A stretch of DNA of 64,000 bases from Streptomyces zagrosensis (lineage in GTDB: Bacteria > Actinomycetota > Actinomycetes > Streptomycetales > Streptomycetaceae), in NCBI RefSeq assembly GCF_014203645.1, contig NZ_JACHJL010000027.1:33773-97772 (forward strand). The letters are read 5' to 3'. Below the pieces are notes generated by a model. That model saw nothing but the letters and a program-made list of their open reading frames with translations, ran no database searches and was not told where the DNA came from. Below, piece after piece: positions 1-8,317 of this stretch. Both the position numbers and the translations under genes were made by a program. Numbering within the stretch: the stretch's first letter is position 1; every line of letters begins with the position of its first letter.

Positions 1-39
1 GCGGAGCCGGACACGAGCGGTGCGACAGCCGTAAGGGCG

Positions 40-135
40 GACAGTGTCGCGGTGGCGGGTGCGGACGGTGTCGCGGTGGCAGGTGCGGACGGTGTCGCGA
101 TGGCAGGTACGGACGGTGTCGCGATGGCAGCGGGG
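40..135 (+). repeat. 24-bp in-frame tandem repeat, about 4 copies
   Basis: Four imperfect copies of a 24-bp unit beginning gacggtgtcgcg lie head to tail at the 5' end of the first reading frame. They encode a repeating Val-Ala-Gly-Ala-Asp-Gly type peptide ahead of the conserved TIM-barrel domain. The unit is a multiple of three, so copy number can change without a frameshift. Confidence 0.85.
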
Positions 136-1026
136 ACCGTGCCCGGGGCTTCCGAGGCCGTGCGACGGCCGGTGCGGCTGCGCTTTGGATACGGCACCAA
201 TGGCTTTGCCGGCCACCGGCTGACCGACGCCCTGATGGTCCTGGCCGACATCGGCTACGACGGCGTGGCCCTGACGCTCGACCATTGCCACCTCGACCCG
301 TTCGCCCCCCAACTCGCCCGCCGTACCGCCGCACTGGCCCGCCAACTGGCGGGCCTTGGACTGGACACGGTGGTGGAGACCGGCGCCCGCTATTTGCTCG
401 ACCCGCACCGTAAGCACGCCCCCACCCTGCTTGACGACGCCCGGCAGCATCGGATCGAATATCTGACGCTGGCCGTGCGGGTCGCGGCCGACTTGGGCTC
501 GCAGGCGGTTTCCCTGTGGAGCGGCATCCGGCCCGCCGCACTCGCGTGGCCGGTGGCCTGGGACCGGTTGGTGAGCGGCTGCGCCACAGTGGTCGAGGAG
601 GCCGACCGCTATGGCGTGACGCTGGGCTTTGAACCCGAACCGGGCATGCTCGTGGACACTCTGGACGGCTACGACCGACTGTCCGGGCTACTTGGCCACC
701 CCCCGTGCTTCGGGTTGACGCTGGATGTGGGCCACTGCCGGTGCCTGGAGAAGGCGACCGTGCGGGACTGCGTCCTGCGTGCGGGGCCGCGACTGGTCAA
801 CGTGCAGATCGAGGACATGCGCCGAGGCGTGCACGAACACCTGGAGTTCGGGGCCGGCGAGATCGAGTTCCCGCCGGTGCTTGTGGCTCTGCGGAGCACC
901 GGTTACCGCGGGCTCGTCAGCGTCGAACTGCCACGGCACAGCCACGCCGCGCCGCATACCGCCGCGGCGTCCCTCGCGTTCCTGCGGGCCGCCGCGACGG
1001 CCCCGCACACCGGGAGCCCTGCATGA
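52..1026 (+). CDS. Sugar phosphate isomerase/epimerase-like TIM-barrel protein of the ebo cluster (5' end uncertain)
   Basis: This resembles the AP-endonuclease-family-2/xylose-isomerase-like TIM barrels that bind a divalent metal and act on sugar or polyol phosphates; the true substrate is unknown. Putative metal ligands are in GFEPEPG, TLDVGHC, the EDMRRGVHEHLEF segment and SVELPRH. The conserved domain begins near RLRFGYGTNGF. The first ~35 residues are a low-complexity repeat, and the frame is open to base 1, so the gene may start outside the window or at the ATG at 124. It overlaps the next gene by ATGA, indicating translational coupling. Its position next to EboA, TatD, EboE and EboF genes marks it as a member of the ebo cluster. 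Confidence 0.75.
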   Translation: MAGADGVAVAGADGVAMAGTDGVAMAAGTVPGASEAVRRPVRLRFGYGTNGFAGHRLTDALMVLADIGYDGVALTLDHCHLDPFAPQLARRTAALARQLAGLGLDTVVETGARYLLDPHRKHAPTLLDDARQHRIEYLTLAVRVAADLGSQAVSLWSGIRPAALAWPVAWDRLVSGCATVVEEADRYGVTLGFEPEPGMLVDTLDGYDRLSGLLGHPPCFGLTLDVGHCRCLEKATVRDCVLRAGPRLVNVQIEDMRRGVHEHLEFGAGEIEFPPVLVALRSTGYRGLVSVELPRHSHAAPHTAAASLAFLRAAATAPHTGSPA

Positions 1027-2018
1027 ACCTCGCCGCAGCCGCCATCGCCCCCCTGACCAGCACCACCGACGCTGCCTTCACCGATGCTGCCTTCACCGAC
1101 GCCGCCGGTACCCATGGTGCCGTCACCAATGCCGCCGACGTCAGCCTGCCCCTGCTGCGCTCCATCCTTCGCCACCGGCTCACCCCGCAAGCGGCGCGAT
1201 GGCTCGCGGACGCCCTGGCCGAGGTGGCCGACGACCCGCGGGCGATGCTGCGGCGACGGTTCGCCGAGGTGGGTCGCCGCTGCGGCCGTACGCTCCTCAC
1301 TGATGTAGCGCCCGCGCAAGCGGCCGGCCCCGACACCCGCCGGGCCGCGTCCGCTCCAGATGTCGCATCCCCGCCAGACACCGCGCCCGCTGCCGTACTC
1401 GCTGCCGTGCCCGATGACATGCCGGCGGCTGTGCCTGGTGCCGTGCCCGCTGTCTGTCTGGTGTGGACCGTCGATGACGCGGTGCGCACCCTGCTCCTGG
1501 CCGCCGCGCCGGCGCCGGCCACCGCCTGGGCGCACTGGGTAGCCGAGCTCTACGCGGGCGGGGACGCCGCGGAACGGCGCGGCGTCCTGCGTGCCCTCGG
1601 CTCCCTCGGCCCACCCGCGCCAGCCCACCCGGAACACCCGAACGCCCCGAACAACCCGAACAACCCGAACGACCCGAACGTATTGAACGACCTGAACGAG
1701 CAGGGCCTGGCCCTGGTGACCGACGCGCTGCGCACGCACGACCCGCGCCTCGTGGCCGCAGCTCTCGGCCCTTACGCGGCCCGGCACCTGCCCACCCCCC
1801 GCTGGCGGCACGGCGTGCTCACCTGCCTGCACAGCGGCATCCCGCTGCGCGCCGTGGCCGACCTGACCCGCCGCGCCGACGCCGAACTGAGCCGCATGGC
1901 CGCCGCGTACGTCCGTGAGCGCCGCAGCGCCGGCCGTACGGTGCGCGCCGACGCGCTGTGGCTCGCCGACCCCACACCCGTCACCTGCCATCCCCCACCA
2001 CTCGTCCCGGAGTGCTGA
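1023..2018 (+). CDS. eboA: EboA domain protein
   Basis: The start is the ATG in the ATGA overlap with the preceding gene, and the stop overlaps the next ATG. The 331-residue product has an alpha-helical N-terminal stretch (LLRSILRHRLTPQAARWL) and a C-terminal helical block (HDPRLVAAALGPYAARHL), which fit EboA proteins; the identification also leans on the neighbours. EboA has no defined activity, but ebo clusters are known to be needed for moving the scytonemin precursor to the periplasm in cyanobacteria. Two low-complexity insertions are present: a TDAAF repeat near residues 14-28 and an Asn-Pro repeat near residues 206-225. These lengthen the protein and are probably disordered. Confidence 0.75.
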   Translation: MNLAAAAIAPLTSTTDAAFTDAAFTDAAGTHGAVTNAADVSLPLLRSILRHRLTPQAARWLADALAEVADDPRAMLRRRFAEVGRRCGRTLLTDVAPAQAAGPDTRRAASAPDVASPPDTAPAAVLAAVPDDMPAAVPGAVPAVCLVWTVDDAVRTLLLAAAPAPATAWAHWVAELYAGGDAAERRGVLRALGSLGPPAPAHPEHPNAPNNPNNPNDPNVLNDLNEQGLALVTDALRTHDPRLVAAALGPYAARHLPTPRWRHGVLTCLHSGIPLRAVADLTRRADAELSRMAAAYVRERRSAGRTVRADALWLADPTPVTCHPPPLVPEC

Positions 2019-2878
2019 TGCGCCTGTTCGACCCCCACATCCACATGACCTCACGGACGACCGCCGACTATGAGGCCATGCGCGCCGCCGGCGTGCGGGC
2101 CGTCGTGGAACCGGCGTTTTGGCTGGGCCAGCCGCGGACCGGGCCCACCAGCTTCGCCGACTACTTCGACTCGCTCCTGGGCTGGGAGCCCTTCCGCGCG
2201 GCCCAGTTCGGCATTCAGCACCACTGCGCGCTGGCCCTCAACCCCAAGGAGGCGAACGACCCCAGGTGCGCCGAGGTCCTCGACGTGTTGCCGCGCTACC
2301 TGGAGAAGGACGCCGTCGTCGCGGTCGGCGAGATCGGCTACGACGCGATCACCCCGCAAGAAGATGCGGCGCTGGCCACCCAGGTGGCCATGGCGATGGA
2401 GCACGCACTGCCCGCACTGGTCCACACCCCGCACCGTGACAAGGCCATCGGCACCCGCCGCACCCTCGCGGTGCTGCGCGAGGCGGGGATCGCACCCGAG
2501 ACGGTGCTCATCGACCACCTCACCGAGCTGACCGTGGCCGAGGTCGCCGACACCGGCTGCTGGATGGGGTTCTCCATCTATCCGGACACCAAGATGGACC
2601 CGCACCGGATGGTGCACGTCCTCAAGCGGTACGGAACCGACCGCATGCTGGTCAACTCCGCCGCCGACTGGGGGCGCAGCGACCCGTTGGCGACCCGCCG
2701 CACGGCCGACGCGATGCTCGCCGCCGGGTTCACCACCGACCAGGTGGACCAGGTCCTGTGGCGCAACCCGGTGGCCTTCTACGGCCAAAGCGGCCGGCTC
2801 GACCTCCCCGAAGAGACAGCCAACTCGCCCCAGGAGAGCGCCTATCTCGGCAACTCCGTGCTGCGCGGCGGCGAATAG
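2018..2878 (+). CDS. TatD-family metal-dependent hydrolase of the ebo cluster
   Basis: This 286-residue protein begins MRLFDPHIHM, carrying the HxH metal-binding motif of the amidohydrolase/TatD superfamily. Further expected ligands lie in VAVGEIGYD (Glu), VHTPHRDK (His), LIDHLTE (His) and NSAADWG (Asp). The ATG at 2018 shares its A with the TGA stop of eboA, so the two are translationally coupled; longer upstream starts would only extend back through the eboA frame. TatD proteins are often DNases, but the ebo family member (usually called EboB) has no confirmed substrate. It probably acts in the cytoplasm on a small metabolite as part of the ebo export route; that role is inferred from context. 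Confidence 0.85.
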   Translation: MRLFDPHIHMTSRTTADYEAMRAAGVRAVVEPAFWLGQPRTGPTSFADYFDSLLGWEPFRAAQFGIQHHCALALNPKEANDPRCAEVLDVLPRYLEKDAVVAVGEIGYDAITPQEDAALATQVAMAMEHALPALVHTPHRDKAIGTRRTLAVLREAGIAPETVLIDHLTELTVAEVADTGCWMGFSIYPDTKMDPHRMVHVLKRYGTDRMLVNSAADWGRSDPLATRRTADAMLAAGFTTDQVDQVLWRNPVAFYGQSGRLDLPEETANSPQESAYLGNSVLRGGE

Positions 2879-2935
2879 CCCCCACCCGCGACCCCGGGCG
2901 GCACCGGACCCCGGGTAGGAAGGAGACCGGCCGCG

Positions 2936-4117
2936 ATGCGCCTACGCCACCCGGACGGGACCACCGTGCACCTCGCGTACTGCACCAATGTGCACCCCGC
3001 GGAAGACCTCGACGGCATCCTGCGCCAACTCGCCACCTACGCCGCGCCCGTCCGCGAGCGCCTCGGTGCCCCCGTCCTCGGCGTGGGCCTGTGGCTGCCG
3101 TACCAGGTGGTCGGCGAGTTGACGCACGACGCAGCGGCGCTTGACCGGCTGCGCGATGCCCTGTCCGCGCACGGACTCGAAGTCGTTACGCTCAATGGCT
3201 TCCCGTACGGCGGGTTCCATCAGCAGGTGGTCAAACGGGCCGTGTACATCCCGGATTGGAGCCACCCGGCGCGGCTGGCCTACACCCTCGACCTGGCGCA
3301 CATCCTGGCCGCGCTGCTACCCGACGACGCCGCGCGCGGCAGCATCTCCACGCTGCCCCTCGGCTGGCGCACCAGTTGGACCCCGGCCCGCCACGATCGG
3401 GCGCTACGGGCGCTCGACACGCTCGCCGCAGGCCTGGCCGACCTGCGCCACCGCACCGGCCGCACGGTCCGCGTCGGCCTCGAACCGGAGCCCGGGTGTG
3501 AGGTCGGCACCGTACGCGACGCCTGCGCACGGCTCAACGATGTCGATGCGACCCACATCGGCGTGTGCCTTGACGCCTGCCATCTGGCCACCGACTTCGA
3601 GGACCCCGGCGAAGCGGCCCGGCACCTGGCCGCCGCCGGTCTGCCGGTGGTCAAGGCACAACTGTCGTGCGCCCTACAGGCCGACGCCCCAAACGACCCC
3701 GCCGTACGCCGGGCCTTGACCCGCTTCGCCGAACCTCGATACCTCCATCAAACCCGCGCCGGCACCGACGGCCCTCCCCGGCAGTGGGACGACCTCGATC
3801 AGGCGCTACGCACCCCCGTAGGCACCGACGCGCAGCCCCGCCAGCCGTGGCGGGTGCACTTCCACGTCCCCTTGCACGCTCCGCCCGAGCCGCCCCTGAC
3901 CTCCACACGCCCGGTCCTGGACGACACCATCCGCACGCTGCTCGCAGGGCCGCACCCCCGCACCGACCACCTGGAGGTCGAGACGTACTGCTGGTCGGTG
4001 CTTCCCGGCGGGCACCGGCCACCCGACACCACCACCCTCGTCACGGGCATTGCGGCCGAACTCGCCTGGGCCCGCGACCATCTGATCGACGCCGGGCTGA
4101 AGGAGACCCTCGCATGA
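2936..4117 (+). CDS. eboE: Metabolite traffic protein EboE (TIM barrel)
   Basis: The product is 393 residues, the usual length of EboE, with a TIM-barrel fold related to sugar phosphate isomerases. The conserved start (HLAYCTNVHPAEDLDGIL) and the metal-site segments GLEPEPGCEVGT, CLDACHLATDFEDP and KAQLSCALQ are visible. EboE proteins are named for their role in metabolite traffic in ebo clusters; the reaction is unknown. A strong ribosome-binding site (aggaaggag, 2917-2925) precedes the ATG, and there is a 57-nt gap after the TatD gene, so this may be an independently translated part of the operon. Confidence 0.88.
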   Translation: MRLRHPDGTTVHLAYCTNVHPAEDLDGILRQLATYAAPVRERLGAPVLGVGLWLPYQVVGELTHDAAALDRLRDALSAHGLEVVTLNGFPYGGFHQQVVKRAVYIPDWSHPARLAYTLDLAHILAALLPDDAARGSISTLPLGWRTSWTPARHDRALRALDTLAAGLADLRHRTGRTVRVGLEPEPGCEVGTVRDACARLNDVDATHIGVCLDACHLATDFEDPGEAARHLAAAGLPVVKAQLSCALQADAPNDPAVRRALTRFAEPRYLHQTRAGTDGPPRQWDDLDQALRTPVGTDAQPRQPWRVHFHVPLHAPPEPPLTSTRPVLDDTIRTLLAGPHPRTDHLEVETYCWSVLPGGHRPPDTTTLVTGIAAELAWARDHLIDAGLKETLA

Positions 4118-4161
4118 CACCCCACCCCACGAGCCCCGCCGGCACCAGGCGTCACCGGTGA
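4114..4161 (+). CDS. 15-residue coupling mini-ORF between eboE and eboF
   Basis: An ATG overlapping the eboE stop (ATGA at 4114) opens a 16-codon frame that ends in TGA at 4159-4161. That stop overlaps the GTG start of the next gene (GTGA at 4158). Its only clear use would be to carry ribosomes across the 40-nt gap and couple eboE to eboF translation. The peptide has no recognisable motif, and the frame could be chance. Confidence 0.35.
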   Translation: MTPHPTSPAGTRRHR

Positions 4162-5639
4162 CGGCCGCACCGCGCCCCCAACCCCTGCTCGTCCTCAACG
4201 TCGCCGGTCTCACCCCCCGCGCCCTGCGCCATATGCCGGCGCTCCGCGCGCTGGCCTGCGACACCGGCCACGGTGCGGCCCCGGCCGCCCGCCTTGACCC
4301 GGTCTTCCCCGCCCTGACCTGCTCAGTTCAGGCCAGTCTGGTCACCGGCCTGGCCCCGAGCCAGCACGGCATCGTGGGCAACGGCTGGTACTTCCGCGAG
4401 CTCGGCGAGGTACTGCTGTGGCGCCAACACAGCCGGCTGATCCAGGGCGAGAAGGTGTGGGAGACCGCACGACGACGCCACCCGGATTACCGCGTGGCCA
4501 ATGTGTGCTGGTGGTACGCCATGGGCGCCGGCACCGACATCACCGTCACCCCGCGCCCCGTCTACCACGCAGATGGCCGCAAGTCGCCGGACTGCTACAC
4601 CACCCCGCCGGCCCTGCACGACGAACTCACCCGACGTCTTGGGCCCTTCCCGCTGTTCGACTACTGGGGGCCGCGCGCGGGCTTGACGTCCACCCGGTGG
4701 ATCACCGACGCCACCGCACACATCCTGCGCACCGCCGACCCGGACCTGACCCTGGCCTATCTGCCACACCTGGACTACGCACTACAACGCCACGGCCCTC
4801 TCGGCCCGCAGGCCGTCGCCGCGGCCACCGAACTCGACGCCACGATCGCCCCCTTGCTCGCCCTCGCCCGCGAGCGCGGGCGCACCGTGGTGGTGCTGTC
4901 CGAGTACGGCATCACCCCCGTAGACCACCCCGTCCATATCAACCGCGCGCTACGCGAGGCGGGCCTACTGAGCGTGTACGCGCAAGCAGGCATGGAGTAC
5001 CTCGACCCCTGGACCTCTCGGGCCTTCGCCGTCGCCGATCACCAGGTCGCCCACATCTACGTGGCTGATCCACACGACGTCGCCCGGGTGCGGGAGGTGG
5101 TCACCGCACTGACTGGCGTGGAACACGTCCTCGGCCCGCACGACAAGGCCGCCCACGGCATCGACCACGAGCGGGCCGGCGAACTCATCGCCGTCGCCGA
5201 GCCGACCTCCTGGTTCACCTACTACTACTGGCTTGACGACGCGCGAGCCCCCGACTTCGCCCGCTGCGTGGACATCCACCGCAAGCCCGGCTACGACCCG
5301 GCGGAACTCTTCCTCGACCCCGGCGACCCGCTGGTCCGGCTCCGTGCCGCCGGCGCCCTGGCCCGCCGCAAGCTGGGGCTGCGCTCCACCCTGTCGGTGG
5401 TGCCGCTGGACCCCGGCTGTGTACGCGGTAGCCACGGCCGCCTCCCGGACACCGCTGACGACGCTCCCGTACTGCTGTGCTCCGAGCCCATCACCACGCC
5501 CGCGGCCCGCGACCGGTACGCCGCCACCGACCTGCCAGCCATCTTGCTGGCCCTCATGGACGCCACCGAGCCGCGGGCCGGCTTCGCGCGATGCACCACT
5601 CGCCCGCAAGCGCATGAAACGACCTCGCCGAACGGGTGA
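4158..5639 (+). CDS. eboF: EboF-type nucleotide pyrophosphatase/phosphodiesterase (alkaline phosphatase superfamily)
   Basis: This 493-residue protein belongs to the type I phosphodiesterase/nucleotide pyrophosphatase branch of the alkaline phosphatase superfamily. The nucleophile region PALTCSVQASLVTG carries the expected Thr, followed by PSQHGIVGNGWYF. Later metal ligands are expected around LPHLDYALQRHGP, VLSEYGITPVDHP and CVDIHRKPGYDPAELF. EboF homologues occur at the end of ebo clusters; substrates are not established. No signal peptide is visible. The start is the GTG at 4158, coupled to the mini-ORF that bridges from eboE. It ends this block; the next gene follows after 170 nt. Confidence 0.85.
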   Translation: MTAAPRPQPLLVLNVAGLTPRALRHMPALRALACDTGHGAAPAARLDPVFPALTCSVQASLVTGLAPSQHGIVGNGWYFRELGEVLLWRQHSRLIQGEKVWETARRRHPDYRVANVCWWYAMGAGTDITVTPRPVYHADGRKSPDCYTTPPALHDELTRRLGPFPLFDYWGPRAGLTSTRWITDATAHILRTADPDLTLAYLPHLDYALQRHGPLGPQAVAAATELDATIAPLLALARERGRTVVVLSEYGITPVDHPVHINRALREAGLLSVYAQAGMEYLDPWTSRAFAVADHQVAHIYVADPHDVARVREVVTALTGVEHVLGPHDKAAHGIDHERAGELIAVAEPTSWFTYYYWLDDARAPDFARCVDIHRKPGYDPAELFLDPGDPLVRLRAAGALARRKLGLRSTLSVVPLDPGCVRGSHGRLPDTADDAPVLLCSEPITTPAARDRYAATDLPAILLALMDATEPRAGFARCTTRPQAHETTSPNG

Positions 5640-5729
5640 TCGCGAGCCGAGGCCGAGGCAACTCGGTGTTCCGCAGGGGAGAAGGCTCGCAGACACACGG
5701 CGCACCGGCCGTGGACAACTAGCCGCAGC

Positions 5730-5752
5730 ACGGGCCGGATGACCGGTCCCGT
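5730..5752 (+). terminator. Weak imperfect hairpin after eboF
   Basis: The arms acgggccgg and ccggtcccgt pair around a 4-nt loop with one bulged base. No T-tract follows. It could attenuate or mark a processing point between the ebo genes and the VioB-like cassette, but read-through is plausible. Confidence 0.25.
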
Positions 5753-5809
5753 CCGCATACAGCCACCCGCACGCCGCCGCGGTGGGTGCCAAGAGCACCG
5801 GGAGAAGCC

Positions 5810-6052
5810 ATGGTCGGAAACCTGACCGCCATCATCCAGGACCACCAGCCCGGCACCGCCGAGGCCGCAGCCCAGGCTGCCGCGGAAACCGCGCGCACGC
5901 CCGTGCTCGACATCACCCGAAAGCAACTCGACGAGATCCTCGACCTGCTCGGCGACAGCGACAGCATCCCCTTGAAGCTGGCCCTGCGTGGCACCGGCGA
6001 GACCGTCGCCACGCTGCGGCTCGAACGTGCCGCCCTCAACATCCCGCACTGA
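5810..6052 (+). CDS. Small acidic helical protein heading the VioB-like cassette
   Basis: This 80-residue protein (MVGNLTAIIQDHQPG...) was placed at the ATG at 5810 because ggagaag precedes it; a start at 5786 would add eight residues. The sequence is Ala/Glu/Leu-rich, with a segment DITRKQLDEILDLLGDSDSI that looks like a charged helix, and no Cys. I do not recognise the family. It lies 54 nt before the VioB-like N-terminal gene and on the same strand, so it may be a partner or carrier-sized accessory of that cassette. There is no DSL-type phosphopantetheine motif, so an acyl carrier role is not supported. Confidence 0.6.
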   Translation: MVGNLTAIIQDHQPGTAEAAAQAAAETARTPVLDITRKQLDEILDLLGDSDSIPLKLALRGTGETVATLRLERAALNIPH

Positions 6053-6106
6053 TACGGCGACATAAGGCCCCATCTGCCGCACACCGAGATCACCCCGGAG
6101 AAAACT

Positions 6107-8317
6107 GTGAGCGTCCTCGCCGTACCACGTCTCTACTTCAACGGCGTCATGTCCAACAACCCGGCGACGGGCAACAACAACGACCAGTGGCCCGTCTACG
6201 ACTTCCCGCACGCGGAACTGAACTGGGACTACCTCAACGAGCAGCAGAGTGGGATCACCCCGGAGAACGTCCGGGACACCTTCCCCGTATGGGCGCGCCA
6301 GCTACGCGACTACGTGGACGAGCGCGGGCGCAAGTGGCAGCAGTGCGCCGGCGAGTGGAACTACTACGGCGACATGGGCTGGGCACTACACCACAGAGAC
6401 CTGGAGACGCGGGTCACCGGCACTCAGTTGGCCCACGGCACGGGGCCCGTCACCGACGACGAGCTGGTCAAGCAGAAGGCCGTGATCGACGTCGTCGGCG
6501 ATCCCTTTCCAGGTAACACCTTCCACACCCCCGCCCGCGCGATCGACAACAACCCGGACGCGTTTTGGTGCACGAACTTCTATCTGAAGAAAATCCAGAT
6601 CGGCACCGTGACAGCGCCCGAATGCTTTGTGACAGGCGAGGTGCAACCGGGCACCTATATGACCTCGCGGTGGCTGAATCTCCAGCGCAACCTCAATACC
6701 GATGGCATGCGCCAACTCGCCGGGGTCGGCGCAGCCATGCTCCAGGCATGTCTGCCCAAGGAGGAACTCCGCATCACCCAGGGCTCGTCCGTAGCGCTCC
6801 AGGCGCTCAAGGACAAGGTAGACAACGACAGCACCGTGCGGGGGCTGATGGTGCGCTGCGTGGTGTACCTGACCCACTATTTCAACCTCGATGGCTTCGA
6901 GGACTGCAACAAGATCCCGGACCTGGGCAACCGATTCACCGCCCAGTACTCGCGGCTGGTCCGACTGTGGAACGACGAACTGGAAGCGGGCAGGGTCCCC
7001 AGCCAGAACCCGACCGTCTCCAAGGTGGTCGGCACGGTCGGCCTCTGGCACCAGGGTGAGGACGTGACCTCGGGGCCCTGCGGCAGAGTGTTGTACCCGA
7101 AGAAGAAGTTTTTCGGCTGGGCCCCGCCGCCCAGTAAGCATGAGGACCCAGTGTCCGGCTGGCTCGGGTCGGCGATGGTCGAGTGCCACAAGGCGGCCGA
7201 TGGCAAGCGTTACGCCGTCATCGACCTGGGCAGCACCATTCCGGAAACGGACGGCGACGCGCTGAAGGCGCAACTGAGCAAAAAGCGGCAGAATGACGCG
7301 GAACACGGCGCCCTCGAACTGGTCCTGTCCACCGGCGGAGACAAGCTACCCGCCATTCCCTATGGCCAATACGCCAAGGCGGCCTACGAGCGAACCAGCG
7401 GCATCGTCGAGCTACTGATCCCCGATGCCGTTACCGACAAAATGTTCAACGACGCGGATCTCAGCCTCAAGGCCGCGGCGATGCCGGTGGGCGACAGCGG
7501 TGACGTCCTGACGGAGCGGGCCACCGTCGTCGAAACCGACCAGCGCAGCACCTACCTGGACGGGGACAACGTCACGATCACCCTCCACGCCAGGACCAAG
7601 GGCGCCAAGCCCACCGAGCCGACCACGGTACGGGTCGCGCAGTACATGCCCGACCCGTATCCGCCCGGCGAGAGCACGGGCGGTTGGCACCTGGTGACCC
7701 TCGGCCGCGCCCTGTCCGACTACCCGCCGGCCGTCACCTTCGAGGGAGGCGACGCGACGAGCATGGAAGTCACCCTCACGGACGGCACCGGGTCCTTCCA
7801 GATCAACCGCATCGACGACGAACAGCCCGGCTGCCCCATCCTCGTCTTCTTCCCCGGGGAGACGAAGGTCGAGGACCTGCCGGAGGAGATCGGCCCGGTG
7901 CCCAGCACCGAAGGCGGCCTGTCCACCGCGTCCGCTTCCTTTTGCTGCGTACGCGTGCTGCCCCGCGACAAGCCCGTACCTACCGAGTTCCGTACCGCGG
8001 TCAACGCATGTACGACCGACTCGGCTCGCGAACACGTCGCGTGGAAGTTCCTGTACGACCGTGTGCTGTACGTCTACGACGTGGTCTATCCCGTCATGCG
8101 CTACGTCGCCGGCCTCGACCTCGGCGACAAGACCAGCGTGGACAAGAACATCGCGCAGATCGTGGAACTCGCGGACCCGGAACTGCGCAGCACGGACAAC
8201 AGCACGCTCTACATGCCGTCCTCCCGCGAACTGTCGGAAGGCAAGTATCAGGTGATGAAGCTCTACCAGTGGCTGGTGGAAAACGGCTGGAAGAAGCTGC
8301 CGGGACAGTCCCTGTGA
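6107..8317 (+). CDS. VioB-like N-terminal half (iminophenyl-pyruvate dimer synthase family)
   Basis: The 736-residue product resembles the N-terminal half of VioB/RebD/StaD enzymes, which couple two oxidised tryptophan-derived imines in violacein and indolocarbazole biosynthesis. The opening MSVLAVPRLYFNG then NNPATGNNND is very like VioB's MSILDFPRIHFRG then NAPTANRD. VGTVGLWHQGED matches VGVVGLWRRGE, and the end LYMPSSRELSEGKYQ matches YYMPSTRELSAPK. In VioB the chain continues into a ferritin-like domain; here it stops (GTGA overlap with the next gene) and the ferritin-like part is a separate gene 1.1 kb downstream. The substrate is unknown, and no VioA/RebO-like amino acid oxidase is seen in this window. 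The comparison is from memory of the VioB sequence. Confidence 0.75.
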   Translation: MSVLAVPRLYFNGVMSNNPATGNNNDQWPVYDFPHAELNWDYLNEQQSGITPENVRDTFPVWARQLRDYVDERGRKWQQCAGEWNYYGDMGWALHHRDLETRVTGTQLAHGTGPVTDDELVKQKAVIDVVGDPFPGNTFHTPARAIDNNPDAFWCTNFYLKKIQIGTVTAPECFVTGEVQPGTYMTSRWLNLQRNLNTDGMRQLAGVGAAMLQACLPKEELRITQGSSVALQALKDKVDNDSTVRGLMVRCVVYLTHYFNLDGFEDCNKIPDLGNRFTAQYSRLVRLWNDELEAGRVPSQNPTVSKVVGTVGLWHQGEDVTSGPCGRVLYPKKKFFGWAPPPSKHEDPVSGWLGSAMVECHKAADGKRYAVIDLGSTIPETDGDALKAQLSKKRQNDAEHGALELVLSTGGDKLPAIPYGQYAKAAYERTSGIVELLIPDAVTDKMFNDADLSLKAAAMPVGDSGDVLTERATVVETDQRSTYLDGDNVTITLHARTKGAKPTEPTTVRVAQYMPDPYPPGESTGGWHLVTLGRALSDYPPAVTFEGGDATSMEVTLTDGTGSFQINRIDDEQPGCPILVFFPGETKVEDLPEEIGPVPSTEGGLSTASASFCCVRVLPRDKPVPTEFRTAVNACTTDSAREHVAWKFLYDRVLYVYDVVYPVMRYVAGLDLGDKTSVDKNIAQIVELADPELRSTDNSTLYMPSSRELSEGKYQVMKLYQWLVENGWKKLPGQSL

